Source of the DNA: Diphasiastrum complanatum
Lineage: Eukaryota; Streptophyta; Lycopodiopsida; Lycopodiales; Lycopodiaceae
Direction of reading: 5' to 3'
Length of the DNA: 64,000 bases
Assembly (NCBI GenBank): GCA_029204225.1
Contig: CM055097.1
Span: forward strand, 66,098,268-66,162,267
Shown: positions 12,454 to 24,058 of the stretch, one piece after another
Layout of the letters: each line of letters begins with the position of its first letter
Numbering within the stretch: the first letter of the stretch is position 1
Made by a program: the position numbers and the translations under genes
The notes under the pieces: generated by a model
Databases searched by the model: none
The model's input: only the letters and a program-made list of their open reading frames with translations
What the model was told of the DNA's origin: nothing

Positions 12454-12650
12454 AGTGCAAAATGACTAATAAACTGGTCCTAGATCTGTCATGTCAAATT
12501 CTTTAGAAAGATTTGACTTAGTAGTTCCTAACAGAAAGTTAAAATTCCTTAAAAGCGGAAAGTCATCTACATAAAGTGCAAAAGTGATGTGTTTGGACCA
12601 TCATGTTTGATATAGACATTGGAGTCAGCAGCATTTGAATGAGTTTGAAC
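12385..12650 (-). pseudogene. Copia reverse transcriptase relic
   Basis: On the minus strand, short blocks follow the order of a Copia reverse transcriptase: a DSNVYIKHD segment, the catalytic YVDD motif near 12560, an LSKEFDMTDLGPV segment near 12490, and a degraded hydrophobic-LHQ-like block near 12420. At least one frameshift falls between the first two blocks and a stop follows DLGPVY. It would once have copied element RNA to cDNA; now it is a fragment of about 260 bp with no LTRs visible beside it. The first block matches the corresponding part of the Copia element at 26700. Confidence 0.65.
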
Positions 12651-12799
12651 ATAGATCTTCTCTATCGAGTCTTTCTTCATCATCCTTGCCTCTATTTTTT
12701 TTCCCAACACATACCGTGTGTGAGTAAATGGGCCCAACCTCTTTGAAACAAAAGAGCAGGTAGTCCACCAAACATGGCGAAAATACACCACCACCTTGG

Positions 12800-13300
12800 C
12801 TAAGTGTCACACTAGTCACACTTGTCTTTGGAACTGTCTAGCGAGATACCTAGGTCTGAAGGACAATAAAATACCACCACTCCACAAACATAGTAATGTG
12901 TATAATTTACTACACCACATTACATCGTTTAGTAAGATTATGTGAGCAAACTTCAGGAAGCTTTGGCAAATGCACAAGAATAAGTTGACAAAGTTGTCTA
13001 CGATGCCAAGCAGCAAATTCCACTCTTGCAAGGCCAATTGGATATGGCTAAGTTAGAAAAGGAGTGCATCTTGAAGGACTTGGATATCATAGTGGAAGAG
13101 TGAGACAATTTGCTGCACACACTGGTAGCCGGTCGACCAGTCTCTCAAGAGGAAAGCAATTACCTCCTTCGGAAAGTGGATAGCTACAAATCCGCTCTGT
13201 CAGGTTTCCAGCAAAGATAATGTACTAAGGTCTTTCTCTCCAAGAATGTCGAGTAAGTTGGCCGGGAATGTTTGTTAAGACAATAAAATACGTTTTTATT
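12800..13300. other. non-coding, nothing recognised
   Basis: There is a minus-strand frame at 12816-13037 without a known signature. The plus strand has short, broken stretches that could be old gag-like sequence, but I cannot support that. Confidence 0.3.
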
Positions 13301-13311
13301 TATCATTACAT

Positions 13312-13830
13312 AATCTCCAAATAAACATATTAGAGTTACCAATACATGAAACATTGTAATGATGTCACATATTCCTTGCTAGTTATATCGTTCCTAAATT
13401 GTATTGGATGAAGTTCCAAGACTAAAATACCTGTCCAATGCATTCTAGAATATTACAAAGTTGAAAGTCTTCATTAACATTATGAAAAGTACACACAAAA
13501 TGACAAGAATCATCTAAAAAACATACATCATCAATCTCATGTTTCTTTTTTTAAAATTTATGATATTTATTTATAAACAGGAATCTAATAAGTACAAGTT
13601 TCTAAGATAGATTTTTAATTTTGGTCTTCTCATTGGAAGTATTGGAGTCACCAACATATGAATCATTGCAATGATGTCACATACACCTTGCTAGATATCA
13701 TATATTTCTTTGTAGTCTAATAAAAAAGATCGTATTAAAAGATTCTTTAAAGTGGATTTTTCAATAATCTTTGAATGAAATTCCAAGATTTGAATACATA
13801 TTGACTAGATTCTAGATTATTAAAATTTAA
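13312..13830. repeat. two diverged copies of a non-coding segment
   Basis: Around 13312-13465 and 13625-13830 the same words recur in order: a gene-free AATGATGTCACATA block, CCTTGCTAG, GAAATTCCAAGA-like, then ATTCTAGA with AT-rich spacing. This is an old duplication of about 310 bp. Confidence 0.45.
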
Positions 13831-13984
13831 CTTAGATATAAATATCTATCGCTTCTAGTTATGCTTTGGACACATTTATGTAAAATCTAAGTAGACACAC
13901 ATTATGGACTAGATAATTGTTGTTTGAGGCCAATTCTAAGAATATAAAGCATAATCATACAAATGTAGCATCTGAGTAGACACA

Positions 13985-14070
13985 CATTATGTATAGGGGA
14001 AGGCCCCTCCATGGCAGGGAGGCTGGGGCCTTCCATGAGATTTTATTCTAATTTATATATATATAAAGTT
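13985..14070. repeat. first copy of an 85-bp direct repeat with GC-rich hairpin
   Basis: It matches 14378-14461. It contains GGAAGGCCCC and GGGGCCTTCC as facing arms, and a TATATATATAAAG tail. The two copies lie about 390 bp apart and may be termini of a small element. Confidence 0.6.
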
Positions 14071-14377
14071 AGCTTGGTAAGGATTTCCAGATTTTTTTAA
14101 GCGAGGCCTAGAGGGGCCAAGCCTAGATTTTTTGGAAAGCCAAATTGGGTAGAATGTCCTCTACCCAACACCTTCCATTGCATAATGGCTATCTTTGACT
14201 ATTTTCACATGTATTTTATGAAACGTAATGAGCACTTTGACTTTGAGTGACTAGTCTAGAAGTGCTACGTGGCAGTCGTACGTCTGGAAAGCACAGCACA
14301 AGGCATGTGGAAAAAAACACATGAATTTTTTGCTTTTTAAGATGCTTAAAAAAGTGGCATAATAGGCAAGAGGTATC

Positions 14378-14461
14378 CATTACATATAGGGGAAGGCACC
14401 TCGGCAGGGGACCTTCCATGAGATTTTATTTTAATTTATATATATATATGTATATAAAGTT
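14378..14461. repeat. second copy of the 85-bp direct repeat
   Basis: It is about 85% like 13985-14070 by eye, with a degraded hairpin and a longer TA run. Its tail provides the TATA-like sequence upstream of the NPF gene. Confidence 0.6.
14453..14458 (+). promoter_or_regulatory. candidate TATA box of the NPF gene
   Basis: TATAAA ends the TA-rich tail of the repeat at 14378-14461, about 355 bp before the chosen ATG. This would give a 5' UTR of roughly 320 nt that includes the GA microsatellite. The transcription start is inferred, not seen. Confidence 0.35.
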
Positions 14462-14546
14462 TGGCATGCCTTATATTCTGAGGATGTCTCATTATATCAA
14501 AACAGAAAGTGGACCTTATGAAGAAAGTCAAGTGAAAATTACATAT

Positions 14547-14797
<251 letters not shown>

Positions 14798-14810
14798 TCT
14801 AAGTGATACA

Positions 14811-17457
14811 ATGGATATGGAGGATGCATCAATGGAGCTTGGAGGCGGGCACTTCAAATCATCAGTCACTCTAGCAACAAAGTCGGTGATGATGACAAGA
14901 GATAGAAAAGAAATACAGGAACTAATGGAGTCAAGCACAAAAGATCACCAATTGGTAGAAATATCAACAAAGCCAAAAATAAAGATTACACATTCCACAA
15001 AAATTAGAACGTGCATTTCCATTTTGGGTACGTATGCTCTATGCTCTAGAGGCTATTTGTTTGCTTTTGCTAGCAACAACACTTCACAAATTTATTCATT
15101 TGTTGGGCACAAGCTGGGATAGGCATAACATCAGTTTGATGATCACTTATATGCTTCTACAGGAGTTACGGTACTCGAAAAAATGGTGTACTATTCCATC
15201 TTCGGAAATCTTGTGACATATTTTTCCCAGGGTTTGCATTTGGATGTTGCTTCTTCAGCCAAGAATGTAAACAATCTCATCGGCGTCTCCACTGTTTCAG
15301 CTCTTGTAGGAGCTTACATTGCAGAGACACATCTGGGTCGTTACCGGACAATCATTTTTTTTTTCATAATCTACTGTCTGGTGAGAGAGGAACTTGATTT
15401 CATGGATTTTCTTGCTAGCAATTTATAATCTATTAATGCTTTTTATTACTAAAATTTATTGTTCGATTGTTGTTACAGGGGCTTGCTTCTATGACAGCAA
15501 CCGCTACAGTGTTGTCTATAAGGCCAATCCACTGCTCACTAGGAAGTCCTGATTGTATTAAGGCCTCAGATAATCAACTCAAAATTTCCCTCATTTCTTT
15601 GTATATTATTGTGGTAGGGACGAGTGCTAACCCATGCTACCAAGCTTTTGGGGGAGACCAATTCGATGACGAGGGTGATGTGGAGGAAAAGGAGCAAAAA
15701 GCCTCCTACTTCAATTGGTTATTTCTTGCTATGTACTTGGGCCCTCTTATCGCATTCACATGTATAGTGTATATCCAAGAGAATGTTGGCTGGAATTGGG
15801 CATTTGCTATCCTTACCGCCTGTATGCTAATGGCATTGCTTATTTTAGTTGCTAACCACTCAAACTATCGTAAAAGGCCACTGAGTGGCAGCCCTTTGAC
15901 CCGCTTGGTGCAAGTGTTGGTAGTAGCTACTCGCAATTGGAAAGCCAAACTACCGTTAGACCACCGAAATCTCTATGAATTACCTTTAGAAATTGAGGAC
16001 AAGAAAGCTTGCAGATCAACACTGGTGCACACCAACGACTTCAGGTAAAACATTGTTTTTTTATCACCTCCATCTCATGAATCACTGCAACATCATGTAG
16101 CAATTCTAGAAGCTTTTCATCCTCATTTAATATCAATTGCTTTCATTTTGTTTTCATTGGTCTGTGATGCAAAACAAAGGCACCCATCTAATTTTTTGTT
16201 GTATGGGTATAAAATAGCATGGCACATATTTGAACTCTTAGTAAGTGCTTTTGATCGCGTCTCTTCTTGGAAGTCACAATTAACTATCCACATATTTTCA
16301 CCGTGTGTTGTATACTTATGTGGTTTGGCTTCTAGTTTTAGCTTACTTATATGTGCTAACTTTTTATCTCCTCCTCTTTTCTCAAAAGCCACTTCTAGCT
16401 ACTTCCTAACTTTCTCACCATTATTTATAAGATTATATAAATGTCGGCTTGTATCCATATGACAATCTTAACAAATTTTTCATAAAAAATCCAAACATTC
16501 AATCTAACAGTATGTATTTAATTGTTTTGTAGGTTCCTAGACAAAGCATCAATATGTCTTGATATGTCCGAGAATATGTTGCGACAAAGTGCTTGGAGGC
16601 TATGTACAGTGACTCAAGTAGAGGAGGTTAAATTAATTGTGCGTGTCATGCCCATATGGATAACATGCCTCATGTATGGCATCTGCTTTTCTCAAACAAT
16701 GACATTCTTCGTCAAACAAGGTAGCAAGATGGAAACACATATAGGCACAATCCACATTCCTCCAGCATCATTATCAATCTTTAACTTGATCGCAGGCATT
16801 ATGTTTATGCCCATATATGACAAGCTCTTCATTCCATTTGCTCGTCGTTTCACTGGAAACATGAGAGGAGTCACAATGTTGCAGCGAATTGGAAGTGGGT
16901 TGGTCTTGGCAACTCTTTCCATGTTTGTTGCTGCCTTGGTTGAGAACAGGCGCTTAAGCATTGTGAGAGACCTCAATCTATTTGACAATCCTGATGCCAT
17001 CACCCCTATGTCTTGCTTCTGGTTGATACCACAACATGTAATCATGGGCATAGCCAATGATTTCACACTTGCTGGGCTTCAAGAGTTTTTCTATGATCAA
17101 TTGCCAGACAACATGAGGAGCTTGGGTGTCGCACTCTACATCTCAGTGCTGGGTGTGGGAAGCTTTATTACTAGCTTGATCATCACTATCATTGTAAGTG
17201 TAACTGGGCATGGAATCCACCACAATAGCTGGATTGTGGCAAATCTCAACAAGGCTCATCTAGACAAATTCTACTGGACATTGGCTAGCACAAGTGTTGT
17301 CAATTTTTGTTTTTTTCTAGTGGCCGCAAATTGGTACACTTATAAGCAATCACCAAACGGCCACTACACACAAGAAACATCAGCACCACCATCATCAATA
17401 TCATTATTAGCACCTAATGTTATAGCTTCCCATAAATCATGCATTAGTAGCATATAA
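14811..17457 (+). CDS. NPF (NRT1/PTR family) transporter, four exons
   Basis: A 641-residue membrane transporter of the POT/NPF family, whose plant members move nitrate, peptides, hormones or defence compounds, usually with protons. Exons: 14811-15027, 15163-15380, 15479-16044, 16533-17457. All introns have GT-AG ends and the phases agree. Family marks in order: YYSIFGNLVTYF in helix 1 (residues 82-93), GAYIAETHLGRYRTI, AFGGDQFD (201-208), FNWLFLAMYLGPLIA, VYIQENVGW, DFRFLDKASI across the last intron, then LQEFFYDQLPD and RSLGVALYISVLGVGSF near the end. Length and exon pattern are normal, and the last motifs suggest an NPF5-like member (tentative). Two expected charged residues are missing: the first Glu of ExxE[K/R] is Thr75 (Glu78 and Lys79 remain), and the helix-4 Lys position reads GTSANP with Asn196. 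The ATG is the first in frame after the GA tract; the substrate cannot be told. Confidence 0.9.
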
Positions 17458-18843
17458 CTATTTGGTCCAGAGCATATAGCTAAATGTAATGAGTAAATTA
17501 AAAAAGAGACATGAGCAAAGGATCCAAAGAAGGCAAGAATAGAGAGACACAAAATAGCTATTGACATAAGAGGTGATACATAAACACTAGAATCTCTCTC
17601 TAATTTGATGCTTCGCTACTCATCCTTGTATGCTATTTTTCTATCTATACTTCCTACTACATTTCAACTATACAACTGTCATGTTTTTTGTGTACTCATG
17701 CAACCATCTCAACATGTTATGTATACTTCTCACTTAGTGAGAAATTTTTTAGTTGACTCTTACTATATTTACACTAACAAGGTTGATCTATACTTGGTTT
17801 TAGATAATGTAGACTACAATTGTAGCAAGCTCATTTGAGTGGACACTAAGATAACCTCTCATTCTCAACCATGGAGCTAATCCAGGCTCAATCCCAAGGT
17901 TTAACAATCTAGAAGACATCCTCGGTCTTTCTCTTAGCCAAAAGTTATGGTGATTTTAGATCAAACATGTACATGCAGCTTCAAGGTGATATATCCTTAG
18001 AAAAGTGTACAATGGATCTAACCATAAGTGAGCATCATGTTATCAATCCAATCTTGAGTGGGAAAATAAAATGAGTTGCCATGCTCATTTAGAAGATTGT
18101 CACATACAAAACTACTCTTCAAAGGATTTGTTGTTTCAATCAACCATACAAAACTAAAGATATTGATGATCATATTTGAATCCAAGTATATTGATATCTT
18201 ACATTCTTTCTTACATAGCTAATTCTCATGGATCATAGGCTTTCTCATTTGGAGTTTTTTTGTTTTCCAACAATGAGAAACAATTTGAAAAATCAAGAGC
18301 CTACCTAGTCAACTCGGGATTATGGCTGTGCCCAAATTGTTGATGCTAGACTAACATCATTTTGTTGAGGTAAAGATATGGCAGAATGGGAAAAACTATG
18401 AGCATATTGCTTCAAAAGGTACAGAAAAAGCTTAGTTTGTTGAGAGTTGTTATAACTTTTGAATAGAATCTTGATGAACATTCACAACATTTTCCTCTCA
18501 AATGTTCTGTTTTCACTTACATATAGAAAAAGAAGATGAAAAGACTGATACTCTACAAATGAATGAGAAGAAGAGCGCTCTCACACTTTTTGTATTGAAT
18601 CAAATGGCAAGGAAAAGAAATTATATGATCGTTATGACCTATTTAAAGTTGTGAGTGGCCTCTAGAAGATTGGCAACCTCTTTCATTGTCGTAGATATGT
18701 TTTGTACTTATTTGACCCTTCATGGTTTTTTGCATGAAATTCTAATATTGTTTAACACACACATTCTTTTAATAAAGTGTAAAATTTAAATATAGCTTTT
18801 AGATAAGTAGCCAAATGTGCCCACTAGGACTTCACCCACTACG
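17458..18843. other. NPF downstream region, no gene recognised
   Basis: The 3' flank of the transporter gene has no AATAAA close to the stop. The frames at 17364-17567 (minus) and 17605-17838 (plus) have no recognisable content. Confidence 0.5.
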
Positions 18844-19040
18844 CGTGAAGATTTTGTCAATCATTAAGATCCAAAATCATCTATTGATCTTTGGTATGAA
18901 AGACAACACTATTTACACAATTTGCAATGTAGAAAATCAACATCTACTTAATGAGATGCAAACTCAATAAGATATTGATCAAACATCAAACTTATGATAA
19001 TATGAAGTTGATGTCCATAATGATAACAGTAATTTTACAT
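18844..19040 (-). mobile_element. LTR fragment, same family as 8629 and 19315
   Basis: It begins CGTGAAGATTTTG and contains the shared ATCATTAAGATCCAAAA and CAACATCTACT-AATGAGATG blocks. Similarity fades after about 190 bp, so this is a truncated LTR. Orientation is taken from the copy at 19315. Confidence 0.55.
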
Positions 19041-19302
19041 GCAATTGCCTAAAACTTGATATAGAATCTTGTATCCTCTAATGAGACCTTTCTAATGCAT
19101 CAAAAATCATCCAAATCCAGTAAGCCATGTGTGAAATCGGAATTCCTCAAGTTCATAAACCTAAATTGAGTTTTGACCTACAAAAGTTCCAATCTACATA
19201 TGCAAAGAAGTTGATTTTTGAGTAGAAATCAATCTAGCATTGGTATCTCCTCCAAATCTCTGATAAATGCGGTTGGCCCGTTTCATAACCTGAAACACAA
19301 GA

Positions 19303-19771
19303 GCTCTGATACCATGTGAAGAATTTCAGATCATTAAGATCCAAAATGTGTCCCTTAATCTTTCGTTAGAAAGTCAACACAACATACAACATTGCCAATG
19401 TAGAAAAATCAACATCTACTCAATGAAAGAGATGAAAACTCAGTAAGAACTTGATCAAACATCAAATATGTGATAAAATAAAGTTTCTGTTCGTACAATA
19501 ATAGTACCCTACTGTACTTCCCGCGTGTGGATCCAAAAATAACAAAATATGAGCATTCTACACACAAGATTGCAAGATATCATCGAGATAGTGCACCAAT
19601 GGATAGATGAACCCAAGAGAACTCATGTATAAGCATGAAATGAGATGAGAGAGAGAATAATCCTTTCTCCCATGAGTCTACATCCTTTTATAACAGGTCC
19701 ATGCATCATTAATGAGCTTGGTTTCCCTCCATAACAAAAACCCTACTATTATTGTGGACTAGATTTAATGA
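19303..19771 (-). mobile_element. minus-strand LTR with primer-binding site
   Basis: GCTCTGATACCA at 19303-19314 is the complement of the TGGTATCAGAGC primer site used by the other elements here. It is immediately followed by an LTR starting TGTGAAGAATTT that matches 8629-9090. The order shows the 5' LTR and primer site of an element reading leftwards. Its interior to the left (19041-19302) is short, non-coding and runs into another LTR fragment, so the element is grossly deleted. Confidence 0.65.
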
Positions 19772-19799
19772 ACAAGATATTATGTTGTAATGCCATCCT

Positions 19800-22559
19800 A
19801 TACTCCCAAATGAGGACACCATGAAGTCCTTGCCATCAATGTCCCCTGCAGTAGATCGCTAGCAAAACACTCATCATGGTGCTTGCCCTCCGATCACACC
19901 TCGTGCGATCTCCATCAGCTCTCCAACCTAGAGCTGGCTCTCAAAGCTTCACGCTTTGCCCATTTGTGTTTGCAGCTTTCTGATTCCATCAAAAAATCCC
20001 ACATGTAAGTCCTGTCCATGCCAATGACTCAAGTCCAATATGAAATAGCTGCCCCCTGACGACCATCTCATGTCATCCTGTAGTGTTATCCCTACCAGGT
20101 ATCCCAATGCCATCCCTGATCACAAAGATCTGAGCATCTACCTTGTAGTGCCCACTTGTATTTCCCCAAGCTAGCTCCAAGCTGCTCCTGTGAATGGTTC
20201 TAAACCACTCTCTGAGAATATATTGAGATGTGAACTCCAAAGCCACCATCAAGTCTCTCACATGACTATGCATGCTAATATCCCTCCAAGTGAACCTGTG
20301 AGATCTTCCATGGCCCAAACCAAACGATTGGCACCCTGTCATCACTGAAATCTGCATCCCTGATGCAATACTGATATGGCAAATTGACTTGACTTATCCA
20401 AACTGGCAGTTGAAGTGTATCTCTTAATGACAAACCTGATACACTGCTCCACAACTACAATGGCTTGATCAAAATTGACTTACTAACTGCAAAACCGCAA
20501 AATCATCACACTCACCACTCGTCAAGAGCATCCAAAGTGTGATTATTGATCCGTTCCTCATCCTCTGTGTGTCCCACACACAGCTCGTCCAATGCAAGTC
20601 CGCTATCTTACCCAATGGCTTTCAACTGGCACCACCTCGCACTTCCATCACCTGTGACCACCAATATGTGTGTACCTCCAAACTAGCCCATATTTCCCTC
20701 TGAACGAGAAATTTCCAAGCTACAGATGCATGTGTCAATGCAGCTATCACCTGACTCGACAATGCCACTGCTGATCATACCTGTGAGAGTGTTCCCCCAA
20801 AATGCCACTTGACGTTGGTCGGTTCTAACTCCAAAAGTTGAACCTAATCACAAGAATTTTCACCTGTAATCGGCATACCATGCCTACCTCTCACCTCTGA
20901 TTGTTTGCCCTCTCAAAATTGTTGCCAATGATGAGTAGTCATGTCGCCAAACTGCACTTCCGTCGCCAATACTAGCTTTCTCCACACAAATCCGCCACCA
21001 TTCGCCCCCATACTACAGTTACTGCCTCCAAATGCCTTGTTACCATGTTAGGAGTAAGTAAAATGATTTCGAAACGATAATACCTCATTATACCACCCTG
21101 TAGCAGGTTTCACCAGCCAAAAATAGCCCCAAATTTGGCCCTACTATACCCAAATAGCGAATGTAGCCCATCACTAGGTCACCCACACTCCGCTCAATAT
21201 AATGGTGATGAAAACTCCCCGAAACACCTTTCTCCTTGCTTTGTGACGTCGTTCTGAAAACGTAGAAGATGCCAATTTGATTGTAATGGATAGTTAATTG
21301 AGTTGTATGCATATTTCTGAGCAGCCAGTTTCAGGGGCCATTTTGGCCCAAGAATGGCCAAAATAGGTGCCTTCTAGCCAAGGTTATCCCTTTCCAAAGG
21401 GTGACTTGCAATTTTGAACTGGTTCTTCATTTCGAAGATTTTTAATGAAGAAGAGTCCATTCTAGACTTCGGTTCCCTTCTTTGGAATCTCACATCATGA
21501 CTTTTAATGAAAAACCCTCAAAAATGGCCTTCAAATCTTCAAAGGCCCACTTCAAGCCCATCCCATGGCTTGGATTACATCCAATGGCGTACATCCAACG
21601 ACGTTGCTTCATCCTCCAACTCGCGATCTCCATCGTTGATTAACGTGGACCATAATCCGACGATTATGTACATTCCTGCGTGCTGACTTCATCCCTTTCA
21701 TGCGCTGGACACTTAGAAGCGCTATGAGATCATCTTGTTTAACGCGCGCGAGCTGAGCCACGAGCTTCTCCTCTCTCTCTTTGCTTTCTTTCTTCACCAT
21801 CACCGTAGCTAGGGCTTTGGCCGCCCTCCTTGGATATGATCCAGTTCCCTTGCCTCTCCATGGCTGTCCATGGCCACTGGAGATCGTCTTGGCAGCATTA
21901 GGGTGCCCACTATCAACCCTTTATAGGTCTGAAATATGTCAACCACAGCTTAAAAAACATTGATTTTTCACCTATAAAGCCTAGCCCTGTGCAAGAGAGA
22001 GATTTCTTGGGCATTTCACCACATTTTTCAGTGGTTCTTCTTGTAGCTTCCTATACCACCGAGGTCACCCTACCTCCAGTGATTTGATCCAATTTACAAT
22101 TCTCCAATTGATGTGGTATTGATTGCAAACAAGCTGATTTTCTCAAAAATTCGTCAACACCCCATGAAACCGGAAATTTTTCAAATTTCCTCCGTTTTTC
22201 ATCCAATTTGACCCTGTAAATTGCCATGGCTCTCCATCACTGCTCTTTGCAAATCCCTTGCAAGCCCCGTTACGCCAAACGTCTATCCACACAGTGAACT
22301 ATACAGCCACCATCAATGATTTTCCCGAAACCACCAAAACTGCAAGTTTCTCCGTGAATTCTCCCTGAAATCCACCTACGACGATCGATCTGATCTTCTT
22401 TGAAGCTCTGAGCGAAGGAACTTTGCTGTCTCCTGCCATCTGGGCTGCCGATACCCTGTATGGATTCCTCTCTCCTAAGATGCTTTGAGTGCTATTTCTC
22501 CTGGTGAAAGACGCTATCCCATAGCTTCACCGGATCGTGCATACCTGCAACACCCTGAC
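19800..22559. other. C-rich non-coding block, possible large retrotransposon derivative
   Basis: This block is visibly richer in C than its surroundings and has no long open frame on either strand; the longest is 94 codons at 20073-20357, minus, unrecognised. It ends exactly at a minus-strand primer-site-like GCTCTGATACCA (22560-22571). That is what the interior of a non-coding LTR derivative reading leftwards would look like. Matching LTRs were not found, so this is only a suggestion. Confidence 0.3.
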
Positions 22560-22571
22560 GCTCTGATACCA
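22560..22571 (-). other. minus-strand primer-binding site (initiator tRNA-Met type)
   Basis: GCTCTGATACCA, the complement of TGGTATCAGAGC. If used, the adjacent LTR would begin near 22575 (TGAAATTTTG) and extend rightwards, with the element interior to the left. Confidence 0.45.
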
Positions 22572-22934
22572 AGTTGAAATTTTGATAGGATCTAGTGCAG
22601 TATGCAGATCACATCACACAATCACCATAGCCACTCCTCATAAACTCTCATAGATGGCACAACAAAAGTTGATAGATTACAAAGAAACATTGTACATATA
22701 GAGTATTCACAAACTGCATGAAAAGGCAGGTTTCCTAAAATTGGCCTACCACCTGTCAAACTAAGGTCGGGCCCAATATGGCCAAATTTGACTGACAAAC
22801 TTGGGACATGCCCCCAAGTATAGCAAGTATTGTAAATAACTCTGTACAGGCTAATTCTTCCTATGTGTGGCTACTCGGCTAACCCAAGTAGCCGGCTACG
22901 GGATCAGTGCCTGATCAATATATCTTAACGAGTC

Positions 22935-23068
22935 ACGTCCCGGTGGTGCATGGCCTTGGATGGGTATAAATATACCTATTGGGCTCTCACTAGTGTATGC
23001 TTGATTGCATGACTGATAGTAGTATGCTGCTGGTGTGAATCCTCATTCCTCTTTGAGATTGATCCATA
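22935..23068 (+). repeat. direct repeat, first copy (LTR 3' part?)
   Basis: About 134 bp that recur at 24612-24746 with only a few differences. It includes a GGGTATAAATATACC TATA-like segment. The pair brackets a Copia RNase H relic and may be the 3' parts of its LTRs. Confidence 0.7.
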
Positions 23069-23186
23069 GTTTGGGGGCTAGATCCGTTCAATCTAGGATT
23101 GGTTGGGTTGGTTTGTCCATAATCAATACCCTTTGTGGTTGCTTGTTTCTGCATGCTTAGAATAGGATCCTTGGTTTAGGACTTTA

Positions 23187-23930
23187 TACCTATGGAGTCA
23201 AATGTAAAGCTAACTATAAGAGGTAATGAAAGATTCTTCAAGAACATTACTCTCTATAGGAAGCTAGTTGGTTCACTTATATATCTAACCATCACAAGAC
23301 CATATCTAAGCTATTATGTTGGTAGATTAAGCCCTTTATGCAAGATCCTAGTGAGGAGCATTGGAAACTAGGAGAAAGAGTTTTGAGATACATCAAGGGA
23401 ACTCGAGATTTTGGCATATTGCATGAATCATCACCTAACTTCTTTGGATTCTTAGATTTAGACTTTGCTGGAGATCAAATGAATAGGAAATCCATAATTG
23501 CACATTGTATTTTCATATGTGACGGAGCTATATCATGGATGTTGAAGAAACAAGCCACTATCTCATTGTCATCTAGTCAGACCGAGTACAAAGCCCTTAC
23601 TCATTGCACAAAACAGATGGTATGGATCATGAGGATGATCAAGGATCTTCACTTGCTAGATTTTTCAGAGAGCCCAATCAATTTTTGTGACAACCAATCA
23701 GCCCAAAAGTTGGCAAGCAATCCTATATTTCATGCTAGGAACAAGCATATTGAGGTGGCATATCACTTTGTGAGGGAGCAAGGAGGTGGAGCTTCAACAT
23801 GTACCTTCAAAGAAATGTGTAGCTGATACCTTCACCAAAGCATTGGGAAAAGACTTGTTTATAAAGCATAGGACTTCACTTAGAGTATTCTCAAAGTCTA
23901 TGCTAAAACTTGTTGAAGAGGCAGTGTGAG
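23187..23930 (+). pseudogene. Copia RNase H fragment
   Basis: This matches the 3' quarter of the gag-pol of the intact Copia at 41942-48372, from the end of reverse transcriptase through RNase H. RNase H removes the RNA strand during reverse transcription. Recognisable parts are the QDPSEEHWKLGERVLRYIKG segment, the LDFAGDQM block (with LDLDF where the relative has FSDSDF), SLSSSQTEYKAL, FCDNQSAQKLASNP, and IFHARNKHIE. A frameshift near 23790 disturbs the end, and the first catalytic acidic block is altered. An LTR start TGTGAGAAATTGTCAAC follows at 23925 but breaks off after about 30 bp. The missing upstream reverse transcriptase piece reappears in the loop of the hairpin at 24269-24393. Confidence 0.85.
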
Positions 23931-24058
23931 AAATTGTCAACTAGTTTGAGTTAGAAATCAGCGTTAATCTGATATACATTTTATGTAAGCTCTAAATGTG
24001 ATGATGTAATTACTGTACAGTTTATTTGGTTTACTGTATATGGTTGTGATCGGTATTG

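Noticed and set aside
16123-16462. Open frames inside NPF intron 3 on both strands
   Set aside because: They lie between a good donor (16045) and acceptor (16532) and have no domain.
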